DNA of 64,000 nucleotides, from positions 22,490 through 86,489 of the forward strand of contig NZ_RCOG02000015.1 in assembly GCF_009663685.2 (NCBI RefSeq), read 5' to 3'. Under the pieces are notes generated by a model. The model saw only the letters and a program-made list of their open reading frames with translations. It had not been told where the DNA came from and did no database searches. Source of the DNA: Cupriavidus sp. U2 (GTDB lineage: Bacteria; Pseudomonadota; Gammaproteobacteria; Burkholderiales; Burkholderiaceae). Shown in pieces: positions 42,652 through 51,902 of this stretch; within the stretch, counting starts at the first letter, position 1, and each line of letters starts with the position of its first letter. Position numbers and translations under genes: made by a program.

Positions 42652-44631
42652 ATGATTGCCACGAATACCCTCCTGTTGCTGCTTGCAGCCGCGCTCGGCG
42701 TCGTTGCCGCGCGAGGCATGCGCGCTGCCAAGCCGGAAGGCGAGCCGGGGCGCAAGGCTGTCCGGTCGCTGGCATGGTCGGCTGCGCTCCTGTCGCAGGC
42801 CACCACGGGCATGCCGCTCTGGGTGGCGGTGGCTTCGGGCACGCTGACGGCCGCCAATCGCGGCGCCGACGCGGCGGCAACCTTCGCCGCGACGATGGCG
42901 GCAAGCATGGCCGCGTCGCACCTGATTGCCCCTGCCTGGCACTGGGTGCGCCAGGGCAGCCGTGGCTGGCAGGTTGCCATCGTCACGGCCATGCTGGCGG
43001 GTGCCGGCATGGTGGCGGTGGCCGGTGCACGGCTGGGCCGGGCCTGCGGCGGTCTGTCGATGTCCCCGCGCGACTGCCTGGACGTGGCCGGCCCGCATGG
43101 GTCGGCGTGGCTGGCCGGCGGCCTGGCGCTGCTGTGCTCCGCGCTCTATGCGATGCATCGCCTCCAGTCGCGCCGGTGGGCGGGGGCCTATGCCGAGGGG
43201 GCGCTGGCCGACGACGCCCCTGACGAATTCCCGGTTGCCGCGCGTGCCGGCGAGCCGCGCCTGGTGCGGCGCGGCCACGGTCGCATGGGCGGGCTGACCG
43301 TACGCTCGGCGGGCCGCGACCAGCCGCCCGTCGGCGAATACAGCGTCAGCAACGAAGACCTGCCCGACCGCACCGCCTTCGCGCGCTGGCTCGACCAGAC
43401 CATCGCGCACGCCCGCCTGTCGGAAACCGCCTGCGCCGTGCTGCTGATCCATATTGCCGACTTCCGTGAAGTCGACGAAGTCTTCGAAGTCCGCGCCGAC
43501 GACATCCTGGCCCAGGATGCCGGCGCGCTGGCGCAGGCCGCGCTGGAACCGCATCATTTCCTGGCCCGGCTGGCACGCGATGAATTCGCGGTGGGCGTGC
43601 CCGAACTGGTGCAGCACAGCCGGGCGCACGAACTGGGCGCGCGCGTGCTGGGGTCGCTGTCCGAGTTTGTGGCCGCGCGCGGCCTGCAGATGCAGATTGG
43701 CGTGAACATCGGCATCGCGATCTATCCGCGCGATGCGGCCACGTCGGAATCGCTGATGCAGGCGGCGCGTGTCAGCCTGTCGGAGGCGCGCGAAAGCGGG
43801 TCGAACCAGATGCGCGTGTTCAATTCCGCCGCCGGCGAGCGGGCGCGCCGCATGCGCGTCATCCGCCGCGATCTCTGGCCGGCCATCCAGGACGACGCGC
43901 TGTCGCTGATGTACCAGCCGAAATACGACGTGAAGTCGCGCGGCGTGGTGGGGGCCGAGGCGCTGTGCCGCTGGCGGCATCCGACGCTCGGCCCCGTCAA
44001 TCCTGCCGAATTCATCATGGTGGCCGAGCAGTCGGGCCAGATCGACAAGCTCGACGACTGGGTCATCTCGACGGTCTGCGCGCAGGTGCGCGCCTGGCAG
44101 GACGCCGGGCTGGCGACGGTGCCGGTGGCGATCAACGTGTCGGGGCTGCGCTTTGCCAGCCGCAACTTCCCGCAGTACCTGCTCGAACAGATCCACCAGC
44201 ACGACATTCCGCCGTCGGCCATCACGCTCGAAATTACCGAGACGGCGGCCATGAAGGACATCGGCAAGTCGATGGAGACGCTGGCCGAGCTGCAGTCGCT
44301 GGGCATCCACGTGGCGCTGGACGACTTCGGCAGCGGCTACTCCAGCCTGGGCTACCTGAAGCGGCTGCGCGTGGGCACGCTCAAGATCGACCGCACGCTG
44401 ATCGGCGGGCTGGACGCCGACCCGCAGGGCCAGGCAATCGTTGGGTCGATGGTGGCGCTGGCCCACGAACTGCGCATGAAGGTGGTGGCCGAAGGGGTGG
44501 AGTCGGCATCGCAGCTGGACATCCTGGACGGCATGGGCTGCGACGAGGTGCAGGGCTACCTGATGGCCATGCCACTCGACGCTCCGGCGTTCGCCGAACA
44601 GCTGCAGGGCACCCACCCGCTGCGCGCCTGA
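42652..44631 (+). CDS. Membrane GGDEF-EAL protein, likely c-di-GMP phosphodiesterase
   Basis: Protein of about 659 residues. N-terminal membrane helices (about 5-20, 40-60, 70-85, 100-125 and 155-175) precede a degenerate GGDEF domain (about 230-385) whose signature reads ARDEF. The EAL domain (about 400-650) keeps EAL (E436 in GAEALCRW), NVSGLRF, EITETAA, DDFGSGYSS and EGVE, so c-di-GMP hydrolysis is expected. Start ATG 42652 directly precedes the first helix; a TTG at 42592 is in frame. It lies between a chemoreceptor and a CheY-like gene, suggesting motility control. Confidence 0.88.
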   Translation: MIATNTLLLLLAAALGVVAARGMRAAKPEGEPGRKAVRSLAWSAALLSQATTGMPLWVAVASGTLTAANRGADAAATFAATMAASMAASHLIAPAWHWVRQGSRGWQVAIVTAMLAGAGMVAVAGARLGRACGGLSMSPRDCLDVAGPHGSAWLAGGLALLCSALYAMHRLQSRRWAGAYAEGALADDAPDEFPVAARAGEPRLVRRGHGRMGGLTVRSAGRDQPPVGEYSVSNEDLPDRTAFARWLDQTIAHARLSETACAVLLIHIADFREVDEVFEVRADDILAQDAGALAQAALEPHHFLARLARDEFAVGVPELVQHSRAHELGARVLGSLSEFVAARGLQMQIGVNIGIAIYPRDAATSESLMQAARVSLSEARESGSNQMRVFNSAAGERARRMRVIRRDLWPAIQDDALSLMYQPKYDVKSRGVVGAEALCRWRHPTLGPVNPAEFIMVAEQSGQIDKLDDWVISTVCAQVRAWQDAGLATVPVAINVSGLRFASRNFPQYLLEQIHQHDIPPSAITLEITETAAMKDIGKSMETLAELQSLGIHVALDDFGSGYSSLGYLKRLRVGTLKIDRTLIGGLDADPQGQAIVGSMVALAHELRMKVVAEGVESASQLDILDGMGCDEVQGYLMAMPLDAPAFAEQLQGTHPLRA

Positions 44632-44668
44632 GCGCCGGTGGCGAAACGTGAAAAATTGTCGATAACGC

Positions 44669-44695
44669 TAAAGCGCGTGCCTGGCGTGTCGTTAT
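44669..44695 (+). promoter_or_regulatory. Candidate sigma-28 (FliA) promoter
   Basis: TAAAGCGC (44669-44676), an 11-bp spacer and GTCGTTAT (44688-44695) match the FliA pattern TAAAGTTT-N11-GCCGATAA at 5/8 in each half, about 110 bp ahead of the CheY-like gene. Spacing is exact; sequence agreement is moderate. Confidence 0.4.
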
Positions 44696-44808
44696 GAAGG
44701 TGACAGGGCAGTGGCGCATGCCGGATGTCGCACGCCCGAGCCAGCTGGCCTGTCCGTCGCCGGCCGCGCTGCCTTGCCACTGGCGGACCAACCCACACGG
44801 AGTCCCCG

Positions 44809-45192
44809 ATGTCCCTTCCGCACATCCTCGTCGTCGACGATTCGCCATCCCTGCGCCGCATGACGGGCGCCTGCCTGCGCGCGGGCGGATTCACGGTGAC
44901 CGAGGCGGCCGACGGCAAGGAGGCGCACGAGGTGGCCATGGAAGAGCAGTTCGGCATGCTGGTCACCGACCAGGTGATGCCGGTCATGGACGGCCTGTCG
45001 CTGATCCGCGCGCTGCGCGCCACACCGGCCTATGCGTCGATTCCGATCCTGATGCTCTCGACCGAGCACGACGACCGCATCCTGGACCAGGCCCGCGAGG
45101 CCGGCGCGTCGGGATTCCTGGCCAAGCCCTTCGATCCGGAAGACCTGCTGGCCTCCGTCCACGCGCTGCTGGACCCTCCCACGGAGGGGTAA
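44809..45192 (+). CDS. CheY-like response regulator
   Basis: Single receiver domain of 127 residues with no output domain. The acidic pocket Asp10-Asp11, phospho-acceptor Asp54 (VTDQVMP), Ser84-Thr85 and Lys107 (FLAKPF) are intact, so phosphotransfer is expected. It differs from the classical cheY at 59193 and resembles the extra CheY of Burkholderiales tsr/pix-type clusters. ATG 44809 gives the standard start MSLPHILVVDDS. It could act as a phosphate sink or a second output for CheA. Confidence 0.92.
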   Translation: MSLPHILVVDDSPSLRRMTGACLRAGGFTVTEAADGKEAHEVAMEEQFGMLVTDQVMPVMDGLSLIRALRATPAYASIPILMLSTEHDDRILDQAREAGASGFLAKPFDPEDLLASVHALLDPPTEG

Positions 45193-45211
45193 GCCGGGCG
45201 CCAAGTCGTCC

Positions 45212-45238
45212 TTAATTCACCCCGCATCGTGCCGTAAA
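45212..45238 (+). promoter_or_regulatory. Candidate sigma-28 (FliA) promoter ahead of cheW
   Basis: TTAATTCA (45212-45219), 11-bp spacer, GCCGTAAA (45231-45238). The -10 half matches GCCGATAA at 6/8 and spacing is exact. It would drive cheW, the Aer-like receptor and the second receptor. Confidence 0.45.
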
Positions 45239-45366
45239 TACTGGAGGGCCATAGCAGGTGGTCCGGCCCGGCCCATTGGGCCGCGGGCCGGCAGACCGCC
45301 TCGGGTCGCCAGCAGCCAGGGGCACGTCATCCCTCGGCCACGACCAACCTTGCCAGCGGGGGCAAC

Positions 45367-45855
45367 ATGAATACCAGCAACAACCGGGCGGACGGCGCGG
45401 GAGAAGAATTCCTGGCCTTCCGGCTTGGCCGCGAGGAATACGGCATCGACATCCTCAAGGTCCAGGAAATCCGTGGCTACGAATCGGTCACGCAGATCGC
45501 CAACGCGCCTGACTACCTGAAGGGCGTGGTCAACCTGCGCGGCACCATCGTCCCGATCATCGACCTGCGCATCAAGTTCAACCAGGCCGAGATCAGCTAC
45601 GACCAGTACACGGTGGTGATCATCGTCGATATCCATGAACGCACGACGGGCATCGTGGTTGACGGCGTATCCGACGTGCTCACGCTGACCCCGTCGCAGA
45701 TCAAGCCGGCGCCGACGCTGTCCGGCGGCGTGGCCACCGACTATATCCGCGGGCTTGGCTCGCTGGAGGGGCGCATGCTGATCCTGACCGATATCGAGAA
45801 GCTGATGGACGTCGACGACCTCGCGGCGCTCGACGCCGCGGCCGGCACCGCCTGA
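45367..45855 (+). CDS. cheW: Chemotaxis coupling protein CheW
   Basis: SH3-like coupling protein of 162 residues that links receptors to CheA. Characteristic segments are [46 protein letters not shown] and IVPIIDLR, followed by [11 protein letters not shown]. It is paralogous (about 60-65% by eye) to the cheW of the main che operon at 55882. It probably serves the two receptors immediately downstream. Confidence 0.95.
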   Translation: MNTSNNRADGAGEEFLAFRLGREEYGIDILKVQEIRGYESVTQIANAPDYLKGVVNLRGTIVPIIDLRIKFNQAEISYDQYTVVIIVDIHERTTGIVVDGVSDVLTLTPSQIKPAPTLSGGVATDYIRGLGSLEGRMLILTDIEKLMDVDDLAALDAAAGTA

Positions 45856-45938
45856 CCCACCCCGTAACAAGCGGCCCGTAGCGCCCGCGCGAATGCGGGG
45901 GCGCCGGTGCCGGAGCCTTCAACGCAGTTCGAGCACCC

Positions 45939-47576
45939 ATGCGCCACAACCAGCCTGTCACGCAGCGCGAGCATCCGCTCTCGCCGGACGATTACCTGAT
46001 CTCCCGAACCGACCTCAAGGGTCGCATCACGTTCGCAAACCGGGCGTTCGTGGAGACCAGCGGCTTCTCGTCGGCGGAGCTGCTGGGCGCGCCGCACAAC
46101 CTGGTGCGCCATCCGGACATGCCGCCGGAAGCGTTTGCCGATCTCTGGACGTCGATCCAGGCCGGCAAGTCGTGGGTCGGCATCGTCAAGAACCGCCGCA
46201 AGGACGGCGACCACTACTGGGTGCAGGCAACCGTCACGCCGACGCGCGTGGCCGGCCGCATCATCGGCTATACGTCGGTGCGGTCGATGGCGTCGCGCGA
46301 GCAGATCGACGCGGCCGAGGCTGCCTACAAGCGGTTTCGCGAGCAGCGCGCCGCCGGGCTGGCGATCCGCGACGGGGCCGTGGTGCGGACCGGCGTGGCC
46401 GGCTTCTTCGGCCGCCTGACCCGCATGAACCTGCGCCGCCGCATTCTTTGGGCCCAGGTGGCCGGGCTCGCATGGTTCCTGGTGGCGCTGGCTGGCGTGC
46501 ACTGGATGTCGGCGGACGCCGCGGCCCCGTTGTGGCCGTGGCTCTGGGGCACTTTCGCGCTGGGCGTGATCTCGTCGATGGCTTCGGGCGCCCTGCTGAT
46601 CTCCCGCGTGGAAAAGCCGGTGGGCGAGATGCTCGACTTTGCGCTGCGCATGGGCGCCGGCGACCTGACCACGACGTTCGAGCACAAGGCCGGCGACGAA
46701 GTGGGTGCGCTGGCGCGCGCCATGCGCACGATGCAGCGCAGCCTGCTGTCGGTGGTGCATGACATCCAGGAAGGCATGACCAGCATCTCGACGGCCACGC
46801 ACCAGGTGGCCGCCGGCAACAACGACCTGTCGCAGCGCACCGAACAGCAGGCCGCCTCGCTGGAGGAAACGGCTTCGAGCATGGAGCAGCTGACCGGCAC
46901 GGTCCGCCAGAACGCCGACAACGCGCGCCAGGCCACCGGGCTGGCCGCCAATGCGTCGGAGACGGCCGTACGCGGCGGCGAGGCCGTGGGGCGCGTGGTG
47001 CAGACAATGAACGAGATCAACGAGGCATCGCGCAAGATCGTCGACATCATCGGCGTGATCGAGGGCATTGCCTTCCAGACCAACATCCTGGCGCTGAACG
47101 CCGCCGTGGAAGCGGCGCGTGCCGGCGAGCAGGGCCGCGGCTTCGCCGTGGTGGCTGGCGAGGTGCGCAGCCTGGCGCAGCGCAGCGCCAACGCGGCCAA
47201 GGAAATCAAGGGCCTGATCGGCAACACGGTGTCGCGCGTGGAAAACGGCGCGGCGCAGGTAAGCGAGGCCGGCGCGACGATGGACGAGATCGTGCAGGCC
47301 GTGAAACGCGTGACCGACATCATGGGCGACATCAGTTCGGCATCGGCCGAGCAGAGCGCAGGCATCGAGCAGGTCAACGAGGCCGTGGCGCAGATGGATG
47401 AAAGCACGCAACAGAACGCAGCATTGGTAGAGCAGGCCGCTGCGGCGGCCGGCGCGCTCGAAGAACAGGCCGACCGCCTGCGCGAGTCGATCTCCACATT
47501 CCGCGTGAGCACCCAGGCCGAGGTCCGGCCCGCGCGCCCGCGCCAGATGGAGACGATGGCGGAGGCGGCGGGCTGA
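45939..47576 (+). CDS. aer: Aer-like PAS-domain chemoreceptor
   Basis: Receptor of 545 residues. An N-terminal PAS domain (about 15-125: [43 protein letters not shown]) probably binds FAD, as in aerotaxis receptor Aer. A hydrophobic hairpin (about 168-212) anchors it without a periplasmic domain. HAMP (about 213-260) and the MCP signalling bundle follow with the invariant tip. It lacks the C-terminal CheR-binding pentapeptide (ends MAEAAG), as Aer does. Energy taxis or aerotaxis is inferred from architecture. Confidence 0.93.
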   Translation: MRHNQPVTQREHPLSPDDYLISRTDLKGRITFANRAFVETSGFSSAELLGAPHNLVRHPDMPPEAFADLWTSIQAGKSWVGIVKNRRKDGDHYWVQATVTPTRVAGRIIGYTSVRSMASREQIDAAEAAYKRFREQRAAGLAIRDGAVVRTGVAGFFGRLTRMNLRRRILWAQVAGLAWFLVALAGVHWMSADAAAPLWPWLWGTFALGVISSMASGALLISRVEKPVGEMLDFALRMGAGDLTTTFEHKAGDEVGALARAMRTMQRSLLSVVHDIQEGMTSISTATHQVAAGNNDLSQRTEQQAASLEETASSMEQLTGTVRQNADNARQATGLAANASETAVRGGEAVGRVVQTMNEINEASRKIVDIIGVIEGIAFQTNILALNAAVEAARAGEQGRGFAVVAGEVRSLAQRSANAAKEIKGLIGNTVSRVENGAAQVSEAGATMDEIVQAVKRVTDIMGDISSASAEQSAGIEQVNEAVAQMDESTQQNAALVEQAAAAAGALEEQADRLRESISTFRVSTQAEVRPARPRQMETMAEAAG

Positions 47577-47748
47577 AGTGGGGAGCCGGTCCGCGCCCGG
47601 CAGGGCAGGGGCCATTCCAGAAAGGGCCGCGCCGAAACACGCGGCATCAGGAACGGGGTAGAGCAGCCGCCCACGCAGGCGGCCGCGACAACAATCCGGG
47701 TGGCATTGCCCATCCCGGTCATTTCTGACAGAAGAAGGGGATAGTTCT

Positions 47749-49599
47749 ATGCAGTGGTTCAATCAACTACGCGTTACGACCAGGCTGATAGCTGGCTTCC
47801 TGGTGGTATCGGTGATCGGCGCCGTCATCGGCCTGCTGGGCGTGGTCAACATGGGGCGCATGGCGGAATGGACCGGCAAGATCTACAACACCGACCTGCA
47901 GGCGCTGAAGGCCGTGCAGGACGGCAACATCAACCTGGTCTACGCCAGCCGCGCGCAGATCGCGCTGCTGTCGGCATCGACCATGGGCGAACGCGCGACC
48001 GAGAAGGAAGAGATCCAGAAATCGCTGGCGACGATGGAGGCGCGGGTAAAAACTGCAAAGAGCTCGTTCAGCCAGCCCGAGGGCCAGGCGCTGTTCAAGC
48101 AGTATGAAACGCTGCTGCCGCCGTTCCGCGACCGCATGACGAAGTACGTGGAACTGGTCAGCAAGCAGCCGCTGGACACGTCGCAGTTCGAAAGCACGGT
48201 GTTCACGGAAAGTGCCGACCTGCTCAAGGAAAGCCGCGCGCTGGAAGACGTGCTGTTCAAGATGGTCAAACGCCGCGACGAACGTGCCAAGTTGAACATG
48301 GAAGAATCGACCAGCGTCTACAACAGCTCGCGCGTGCTGATGCTGCTGCTGGTGCTCGGCGGGGTGGTGATCTCGGTGCTGCTGGGCTGGTTCCTGGCCC
48401 GCCAGCTGTCGCGCCAGCTCGGCGGCGAACCGGGCTATGCCGCGTCGATCGCCGCACGGATCGCCGATGGCGACTTCTCGGCCAAGGTGGAACTGCGCCG
48501 TGGCGACGACCACAGCCTGCTGCACGCGATCGCGCAGATGCAGCAGCAGCTGTCGTCGATGGTCCGCGACTTCAAGGAGTCGGCCGAGTCGATCGGCACG
48601 GCGTCGCGCGAGATTGCGGCCGGCAACAACGACCTGTCGCAGCGCACCGAACAGCAGGCCGCCTCGCTGGAGGAAACGGCTTCGAGCATGGAGCAGCTGA
48701 CCAGCACCGTGCGCCAGAACGCGGACAATGCCCGTCAGGCCAGCGGCCTGGCGGCCAATGCGTCGGACACGGCCGTGCGCGGCGGCGAGGTGGTGGGCCG
48801 CGTGGTGGACACCATGGGCGAGATCAACGATGCATCGCGCAAGATCGTCGACATCATCGGCGTGATCGAGGGCATTGCCTTCCAGACCAACATCCTGGCG
48901 CTGAACGCCGCCGTGGAAGCCGCCCGCGCGGGCGAACAAGGCCGCGGCTTTGCCGTGGTGGCCGGCGAGGTGCGCAGCCTGGCGCAGCGCAGCGCCAATG
49001 CCGCCAAGGAAATCAAGACGCTGATCGACAACTCGGTGGCGCAGGTGGATACCGGCGCGGCGCTGGTGAGCCAGGCCGGCACGACGATGGACGAGATCGT
49101 GCAGGCCGTGAAGCGTGTGACCGACATCATGGGCGAGATCAGCGCGGCATCGGCCGAGCAGAGCTCGGGCATTGAGCAGGTCAACCAGGCCGTGGCCCAG
49201 ATGGACGAAGTGACGCAGCAGAACGCGGCGCTGGTGGAGCAGGCCGCGGCAGCAGCCGGTTCGCTGCAGGACCAGGCTTCGCGCCTGCTGGAATCGGTGT
49301 CGGGCTTCCGCCTGTCGCACGACGATGCAGCGGCGGCATCGGTGCCGATGCTCGCCGCCCCGGCGGCCCCCGCCGTGCGCTCGGTGGCCAGGCCCGCCGC
49401 CAAGGCCCCGGTGAACCGCGTGGCCAAGGGCGGCAAGCGGGGCAAGCCGGCCAGGACCAGCACCGCGCTGGCGGCTGCCGCACCGGCTATGGCTGAAGTT
49501 GCGGGCGCGGATGCCGATACACAGAAGAAGCGTCCGGCGCTGACGGCGGCTGCGTCTGCCAGCCCGGCATCGGACAACGGCGACTGGAGCGCCTTCTGA
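47749..49599 (+). CDS. Methyl-accepting chemotaxis protein (Tar/Tsr type)
   Basis: Chemoreceptor of 616 residues. TM1 lies at about 10-33 ([21 protein letters not shown]), with a four-helix-bundle sensor (about 34-190), TM2 (about 192-212), HAMP (about 213-270) and the MCP bundle. The C-terminal 90 residues are an A/K/P linker ending DWSAF, a CheR/CheB tether like NWETF. Its signalling domain is nearly identical, also at DNA level, to that of the Aer-like neighbour. Ligand unknown. Confidence 0.95.
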   Translation: MQWFNQLRVTTRLIAGFLVVSVIGAVIGLLGVVNMGRMAEWTGKIYNTDLQALKAVQDGNINLVYASRAQIALLSASTMGERATEKEEIQKSLATMEARVKTAKSSFSQPEGQALFKQYETLLPPFRDRMTKYVELVSKQPLDTSQFESTVFTESADLLKESRALEDVLFKMVKRRDERAKLNMEESTSVYNSSRVLMLLLVLGGVVISVLLGWFLARQLSRQLGGEPGYAASIAARIADGDFSAKVELRRGDDHSLLHAIAQMQQQLSSMVRDFKESAESIGTASREIAAGNNDLSQRTEQQAASLEETASSMEQLTSTVRQNADNARQASGLAANASDTAVRGGEVVGRVVDTMGEINDASRKIVDIIGVIEGIAFQTNILALNAAVEAARAGEQGRGFAVVAGEVRSLAQRSANAAKEIKTLIDNSVAQVDTGAALVSQAGTTMDEIVQAVKRVTDIMGEISAASAEQSSGIEQVNQAVAQMDEVTQQNAALVEQAAAAAGSLQDQASRLLESVSGFRLSHDDAAAASVPMLAAPAAPAVRSVARPAAKAPVNRVAKGGKRGKPARTSTALAAAAPAMAEVAGADADTQKKRPALTAAASASPASDNGDWSAF

Positions 49600-49636
49600 G
49601 CGTCATCGGGACAACTTCGGACCGCCACATAATCGT

Positions 49637-49688
49637 CGTCTGAAAAGACGGCAGCGTCCCGGCGCAGCGTTGTAGTTGTTGCGCCGGG
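49637..49688 (+). promoter_or_regulatory. Two consecutive hairpins in the receptor/unknown-gene spacer
   Basis: First hairpin: CGTCT-GAAA-AGACG (49637-49650), a GNRA-type tetraloop. Second: a perfect 9-bp stem (CCCGGCGCA at 49658-49666, TGCGCCGGG at 49680-49688) with a 13-nt loop. They lie between the receptor stop and the start of the next gene, 24 bp ahead of its ATG. No T-run; they may be an attenuator, an mRNA-stabilising element or a small RNA. Confidence 0.5.
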
Positions 49689-49712
49689 GCGTTCACTCGT
49701 CTGCAGAACACC

Positions 49713-50465
49713 ATGAACACCGACATCAGTCTGTCCCTGTCGGCCGAAGCCGCAGCGCGGCTGCGCGCAGACTTCGATGCGTTTGTAAAAGTTTCCACCG
49801 GACTCGACCCGCAGTTCGTTCCGCCCGCGTTCGACGATTTCCTGCGTGCGCGCCTGATCCAGCAGGATGGGCCGCTCACAGAGCGTGCCGTCATGCGCCT
49901 GCTGGCCAGCGGCGAGTACGGCTGGGCCCGCAAGGTCTTCGACAAGCAACTGCCGAACGCATTGGCCGCGCTCATGCGCGACGCGCAGCGTTTCGGCTTC
50001 GCGCTGGCCGTGCAGCCTGACTGGACGTCGCAGCAGCGCGTGGAGCATGCCAGGGAGTGGGCCGCGAACATCCTGTCCGAAGCGGGCGCCGATGCCGCGT
50101 TCACCGAGGCGCTGGCGGCCCAGATATCGGCCTCTGCTGTCGACGTGCGCACGATCGAGGAGCGCATGCGCACGCCTGCGTGGCGCATTGCTGACAGCCT
50201 GCGGCAACGCGCTTACGACGTCATGTACGCGCTGCAGACCGAGCAAAGCGAGGCGCTTGGCCGCAGCAAGGTGGGCGAGTTGCGTGCGCTGCTGGGGCTG
50301 GCGCTGGAGTATGGCTCGGTGAGCGCCGAGGAAGCCGCGCGCGTGCTGGAGCAGGTGGAGCGGGCGCGTCCGCACCTGTTCCGGGAAGCACCCGATGACG
50401 TGTTTGCACGGCTGGCGGCGTGGCTGCGTCGCGTGTTTAGCCAAGGTGCGCTTGTTCGTCAATAG
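49713..50465 (+). CDS. Unrecognised 250-residue protein upstream of flhDC
   Basis: Not a family I recognise. It is predicted mainly alpha-helical and alanine-rich, with no signal peptide and no membrane helix, so cytoplasmic. Segments that look conserved are FVPPAFDDFLRARLIQQDGPLTERAVMRLLASGEYGWARKVFDKQLP and TPAWRIADSLRQRAYDVMYALQTEQSEALGRSKVGELRALLGLALEYGSVSAEEAARVLEQVERARPHLF. Placement between a chemoreceptor and flhDC, in the same direction, suggests a motility-linked role, but this is guilt by position only. ATG 49713 has no strong RBS. Confidence 0.65.
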   Translation: MNTDISLSLSAEAAARLRADFDAFVKVSTGLDPQFVPPAFDDFLRARLIQQDGPLTERAVMRLLASGEYGWARKVFDKQLPNALAALMRDAQRFGFALAVQPDWTSQQRVEHAREWAANILSEAGADAAFTEALAAQISASAVDVRTIEERMRTPAWRIADSLRQRAYDVMYALQTEQSEALGRSKVGELRALLGLALEYGSVSAEEAARVLEQVERARPHLFREAPDDVFARLAAWLRRVFSQGALVRQ

Positions 50466-50861
50466 TGGAAACCAGCAACCCCCTTTCGTGCGTTGCGTGT
50501 CCACCGTCGGAAATCCGTTTCCGTTCAGTGCACAAACTGTTACACCTTTGATGAAAATCAGACGACAGTCACGTTTGTTGTTACAAACTTCCGGGCCCAT
50601 GTCTTTTCCTTACGACATTCCCCAATCCCCAACGTAAGTAGGGATTGGCATGGTGGGCGGAATGCCGATATAAACGTAACAGTTTCACTTACACTCTGTA
50701 ACATCTGTAACGTTTCAGAGTTCAGGTGTAACCGGGCGAAGTTCTTTCGTAGTACGTCGTACCCACTCGAACACGCAACAAACGATCTGGTCGCCGGCAG
50801 GGTTTTCTTGCTGGTAAGCGCCGGACAAGCGGTCGAGGGGTTTTTTGGTAGCGGGGAAAAA
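50466..50861 (+). promoter_or_regulatory. flhDC upstream regulatory region with repeated GTAAC/GTTAC motifs
   Basis: 396 bp without a gene. Six GTAAC/GTTAC motifs (50539, 50580, 50676, 50698, 50707 and 50728) lie in under 200 bp. AAACTGTTAC (50534-50543) recurs as its exact inverse GTAACAGTTT (50676-50685), 132 bp apart. CTGTAAC is tandemly repeated 9 bp apart at 50696-50711. AGTACGTCGTAC (50751-50762) is a small dyad near the likely leader. This is the signature of a promoter controlled by one or more regulators. Confidence 0.6.
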
Positions 50862-51179
50862 TTGGAAAGCAGTGAAGTTCTCCAGGAGATCAGGGAGGTT
50901 AACCTCGCCTATCTTCTGCTTGCGCAACGACTGGTGCGCGAAAACCAGGTGGAAGCCATGTTCAGGCTTGGTGTCAGCAAGGAAATTGCTGAGATCCTCG
51001 CCAAGCTGACCTCGGCGCAACTCGTCAAGCTGGCTGCATCGAACATGGTGCTGTGCCGGTTCCGCTTTGACGATCACGCGTTGCTGTCCACCCTTACACA
51101 CACGGCCAAGAGCCACGATATGCAGCAGATCCACGCTGCTATCCTGCTGGCCCGGCAACCTGTGGAGTCGCTCAATTGA
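50862..51179 (+). CDS. flhD: Flagellar master regulator FlhD
   Basis: Protein of 105 residues. TTG 50862 is the only start that fits the conserved N-terminus [32 protein letters not shown] lies just upstream. [32 protein letters not shown] and LCRFRFDDH are FlhD hallmarks. With FlhC it forms the FlhD4C2 complex that activates class II flagellar promoters. Its stop codon overlaps the flhC start by 4 bases. Confidence 0.95.
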   Translation: MESSEVLQEIREVNLAYLLLAQRLVRENQVEAMFRLGVSKEIAEILAKLTSAQLVKLAASNMVLCRFRFDDHALLSTLTHTAKSHDMQQIHAAILLARQPVESLN

Positions 51180-51781
51180 CCGCGCTCCTCCAGGCCCAGC
51201 CGGCCCGCAGTTTCACGGCCACTCCCGTCCCCAACCGCAAGAGCGTCCTGCAGGATGCCAACCAGACCCAGCTCGCCATCGAGCTGATCGGCCTGGGTGC
51301 GCGCCTGCAGGTGCTTGAAGCCGAGACCACGCTCTCGCGCGACCGGTTGATCCGCCTCTACAAGGAGCTGCGGGGCGCATCGCCGCCCAAGGGCATGCTC
51401 CCCTTCTCGACAGACTGGTTCACCACCTGGCTGCCGAATATCCATTCGTCGCTGTTCTTCTCCGCTTACCAGTTCATGGTGCAGGAAGGCGAGACGTCGG
51501 GCATTCGTGCCGTAGTGGCCGCTTACCGTCTGTACCTCGAGCACGTTTCGCTGCTCGGTGGCGAAATCGTCTTAAGTTTCACCCGTGCCTGGACGTTAGT
51601 ACGGTTTTTCGAGAGCAACATGCTGCAGCTTTCCTCGTGCACCTGTTGCGGCGGTCAGTTCGTGACGCATGCCTATGAGCCGCACGCGAACTTCGTCTGC
51701 AGCCTGTGCCGCCCGCCTTCGCGCGCCGGAAAGGTGAAGAAGCTCTCGAAGGACGCCGCATCCGCGCAGACGCCAGCCTGA
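51176..51781 (+). CDS. flhC: Flagellar master regulator FlhC
   Basis: Protein of 201 residues from TTG 51176 inside the flhD stop (TTGA), which implies translational coupling. Conserved features are [61 protein letters not shown] and the zinc-binding cysteines in [10 protein letters not shown] and FVCSLCRPP (four Cys). FlhC contacts DNA in the FlhD4C2 activator. The tail [14 protein letters not shown] is short and disordered. Confidence 0.95.
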   Translation: MTALLQAQPARSFTATPVPNRKSVLQDANQTQLAIELIGLGARLQVLEAETTLSRDRLIRLYKELRGASPPKGMLPFSTDWFTTWLPNIHSSLFFSAYQFMVQEGETSGIRAVVAAYRLYLEHVSLLGGEIVLSFTRAWTLVRFFESNMLQLSSCTCCGGQFVTHAYEPHANFVCSLCRPPSRAGKVKKLSKDAASAQTPA

Positions 51782-51902
51782 CTCACCGGGCCTGACGTCC
51801 GCGTGGCAGGTGGGCCCCGGTAACGGCGGGTGGTGACCCCGCTCGTCCGCGCCGGATGCCCAGTGCGTGCCTGACGCGTGTTTTTCAGACGGGGATCCGA
51901 TC

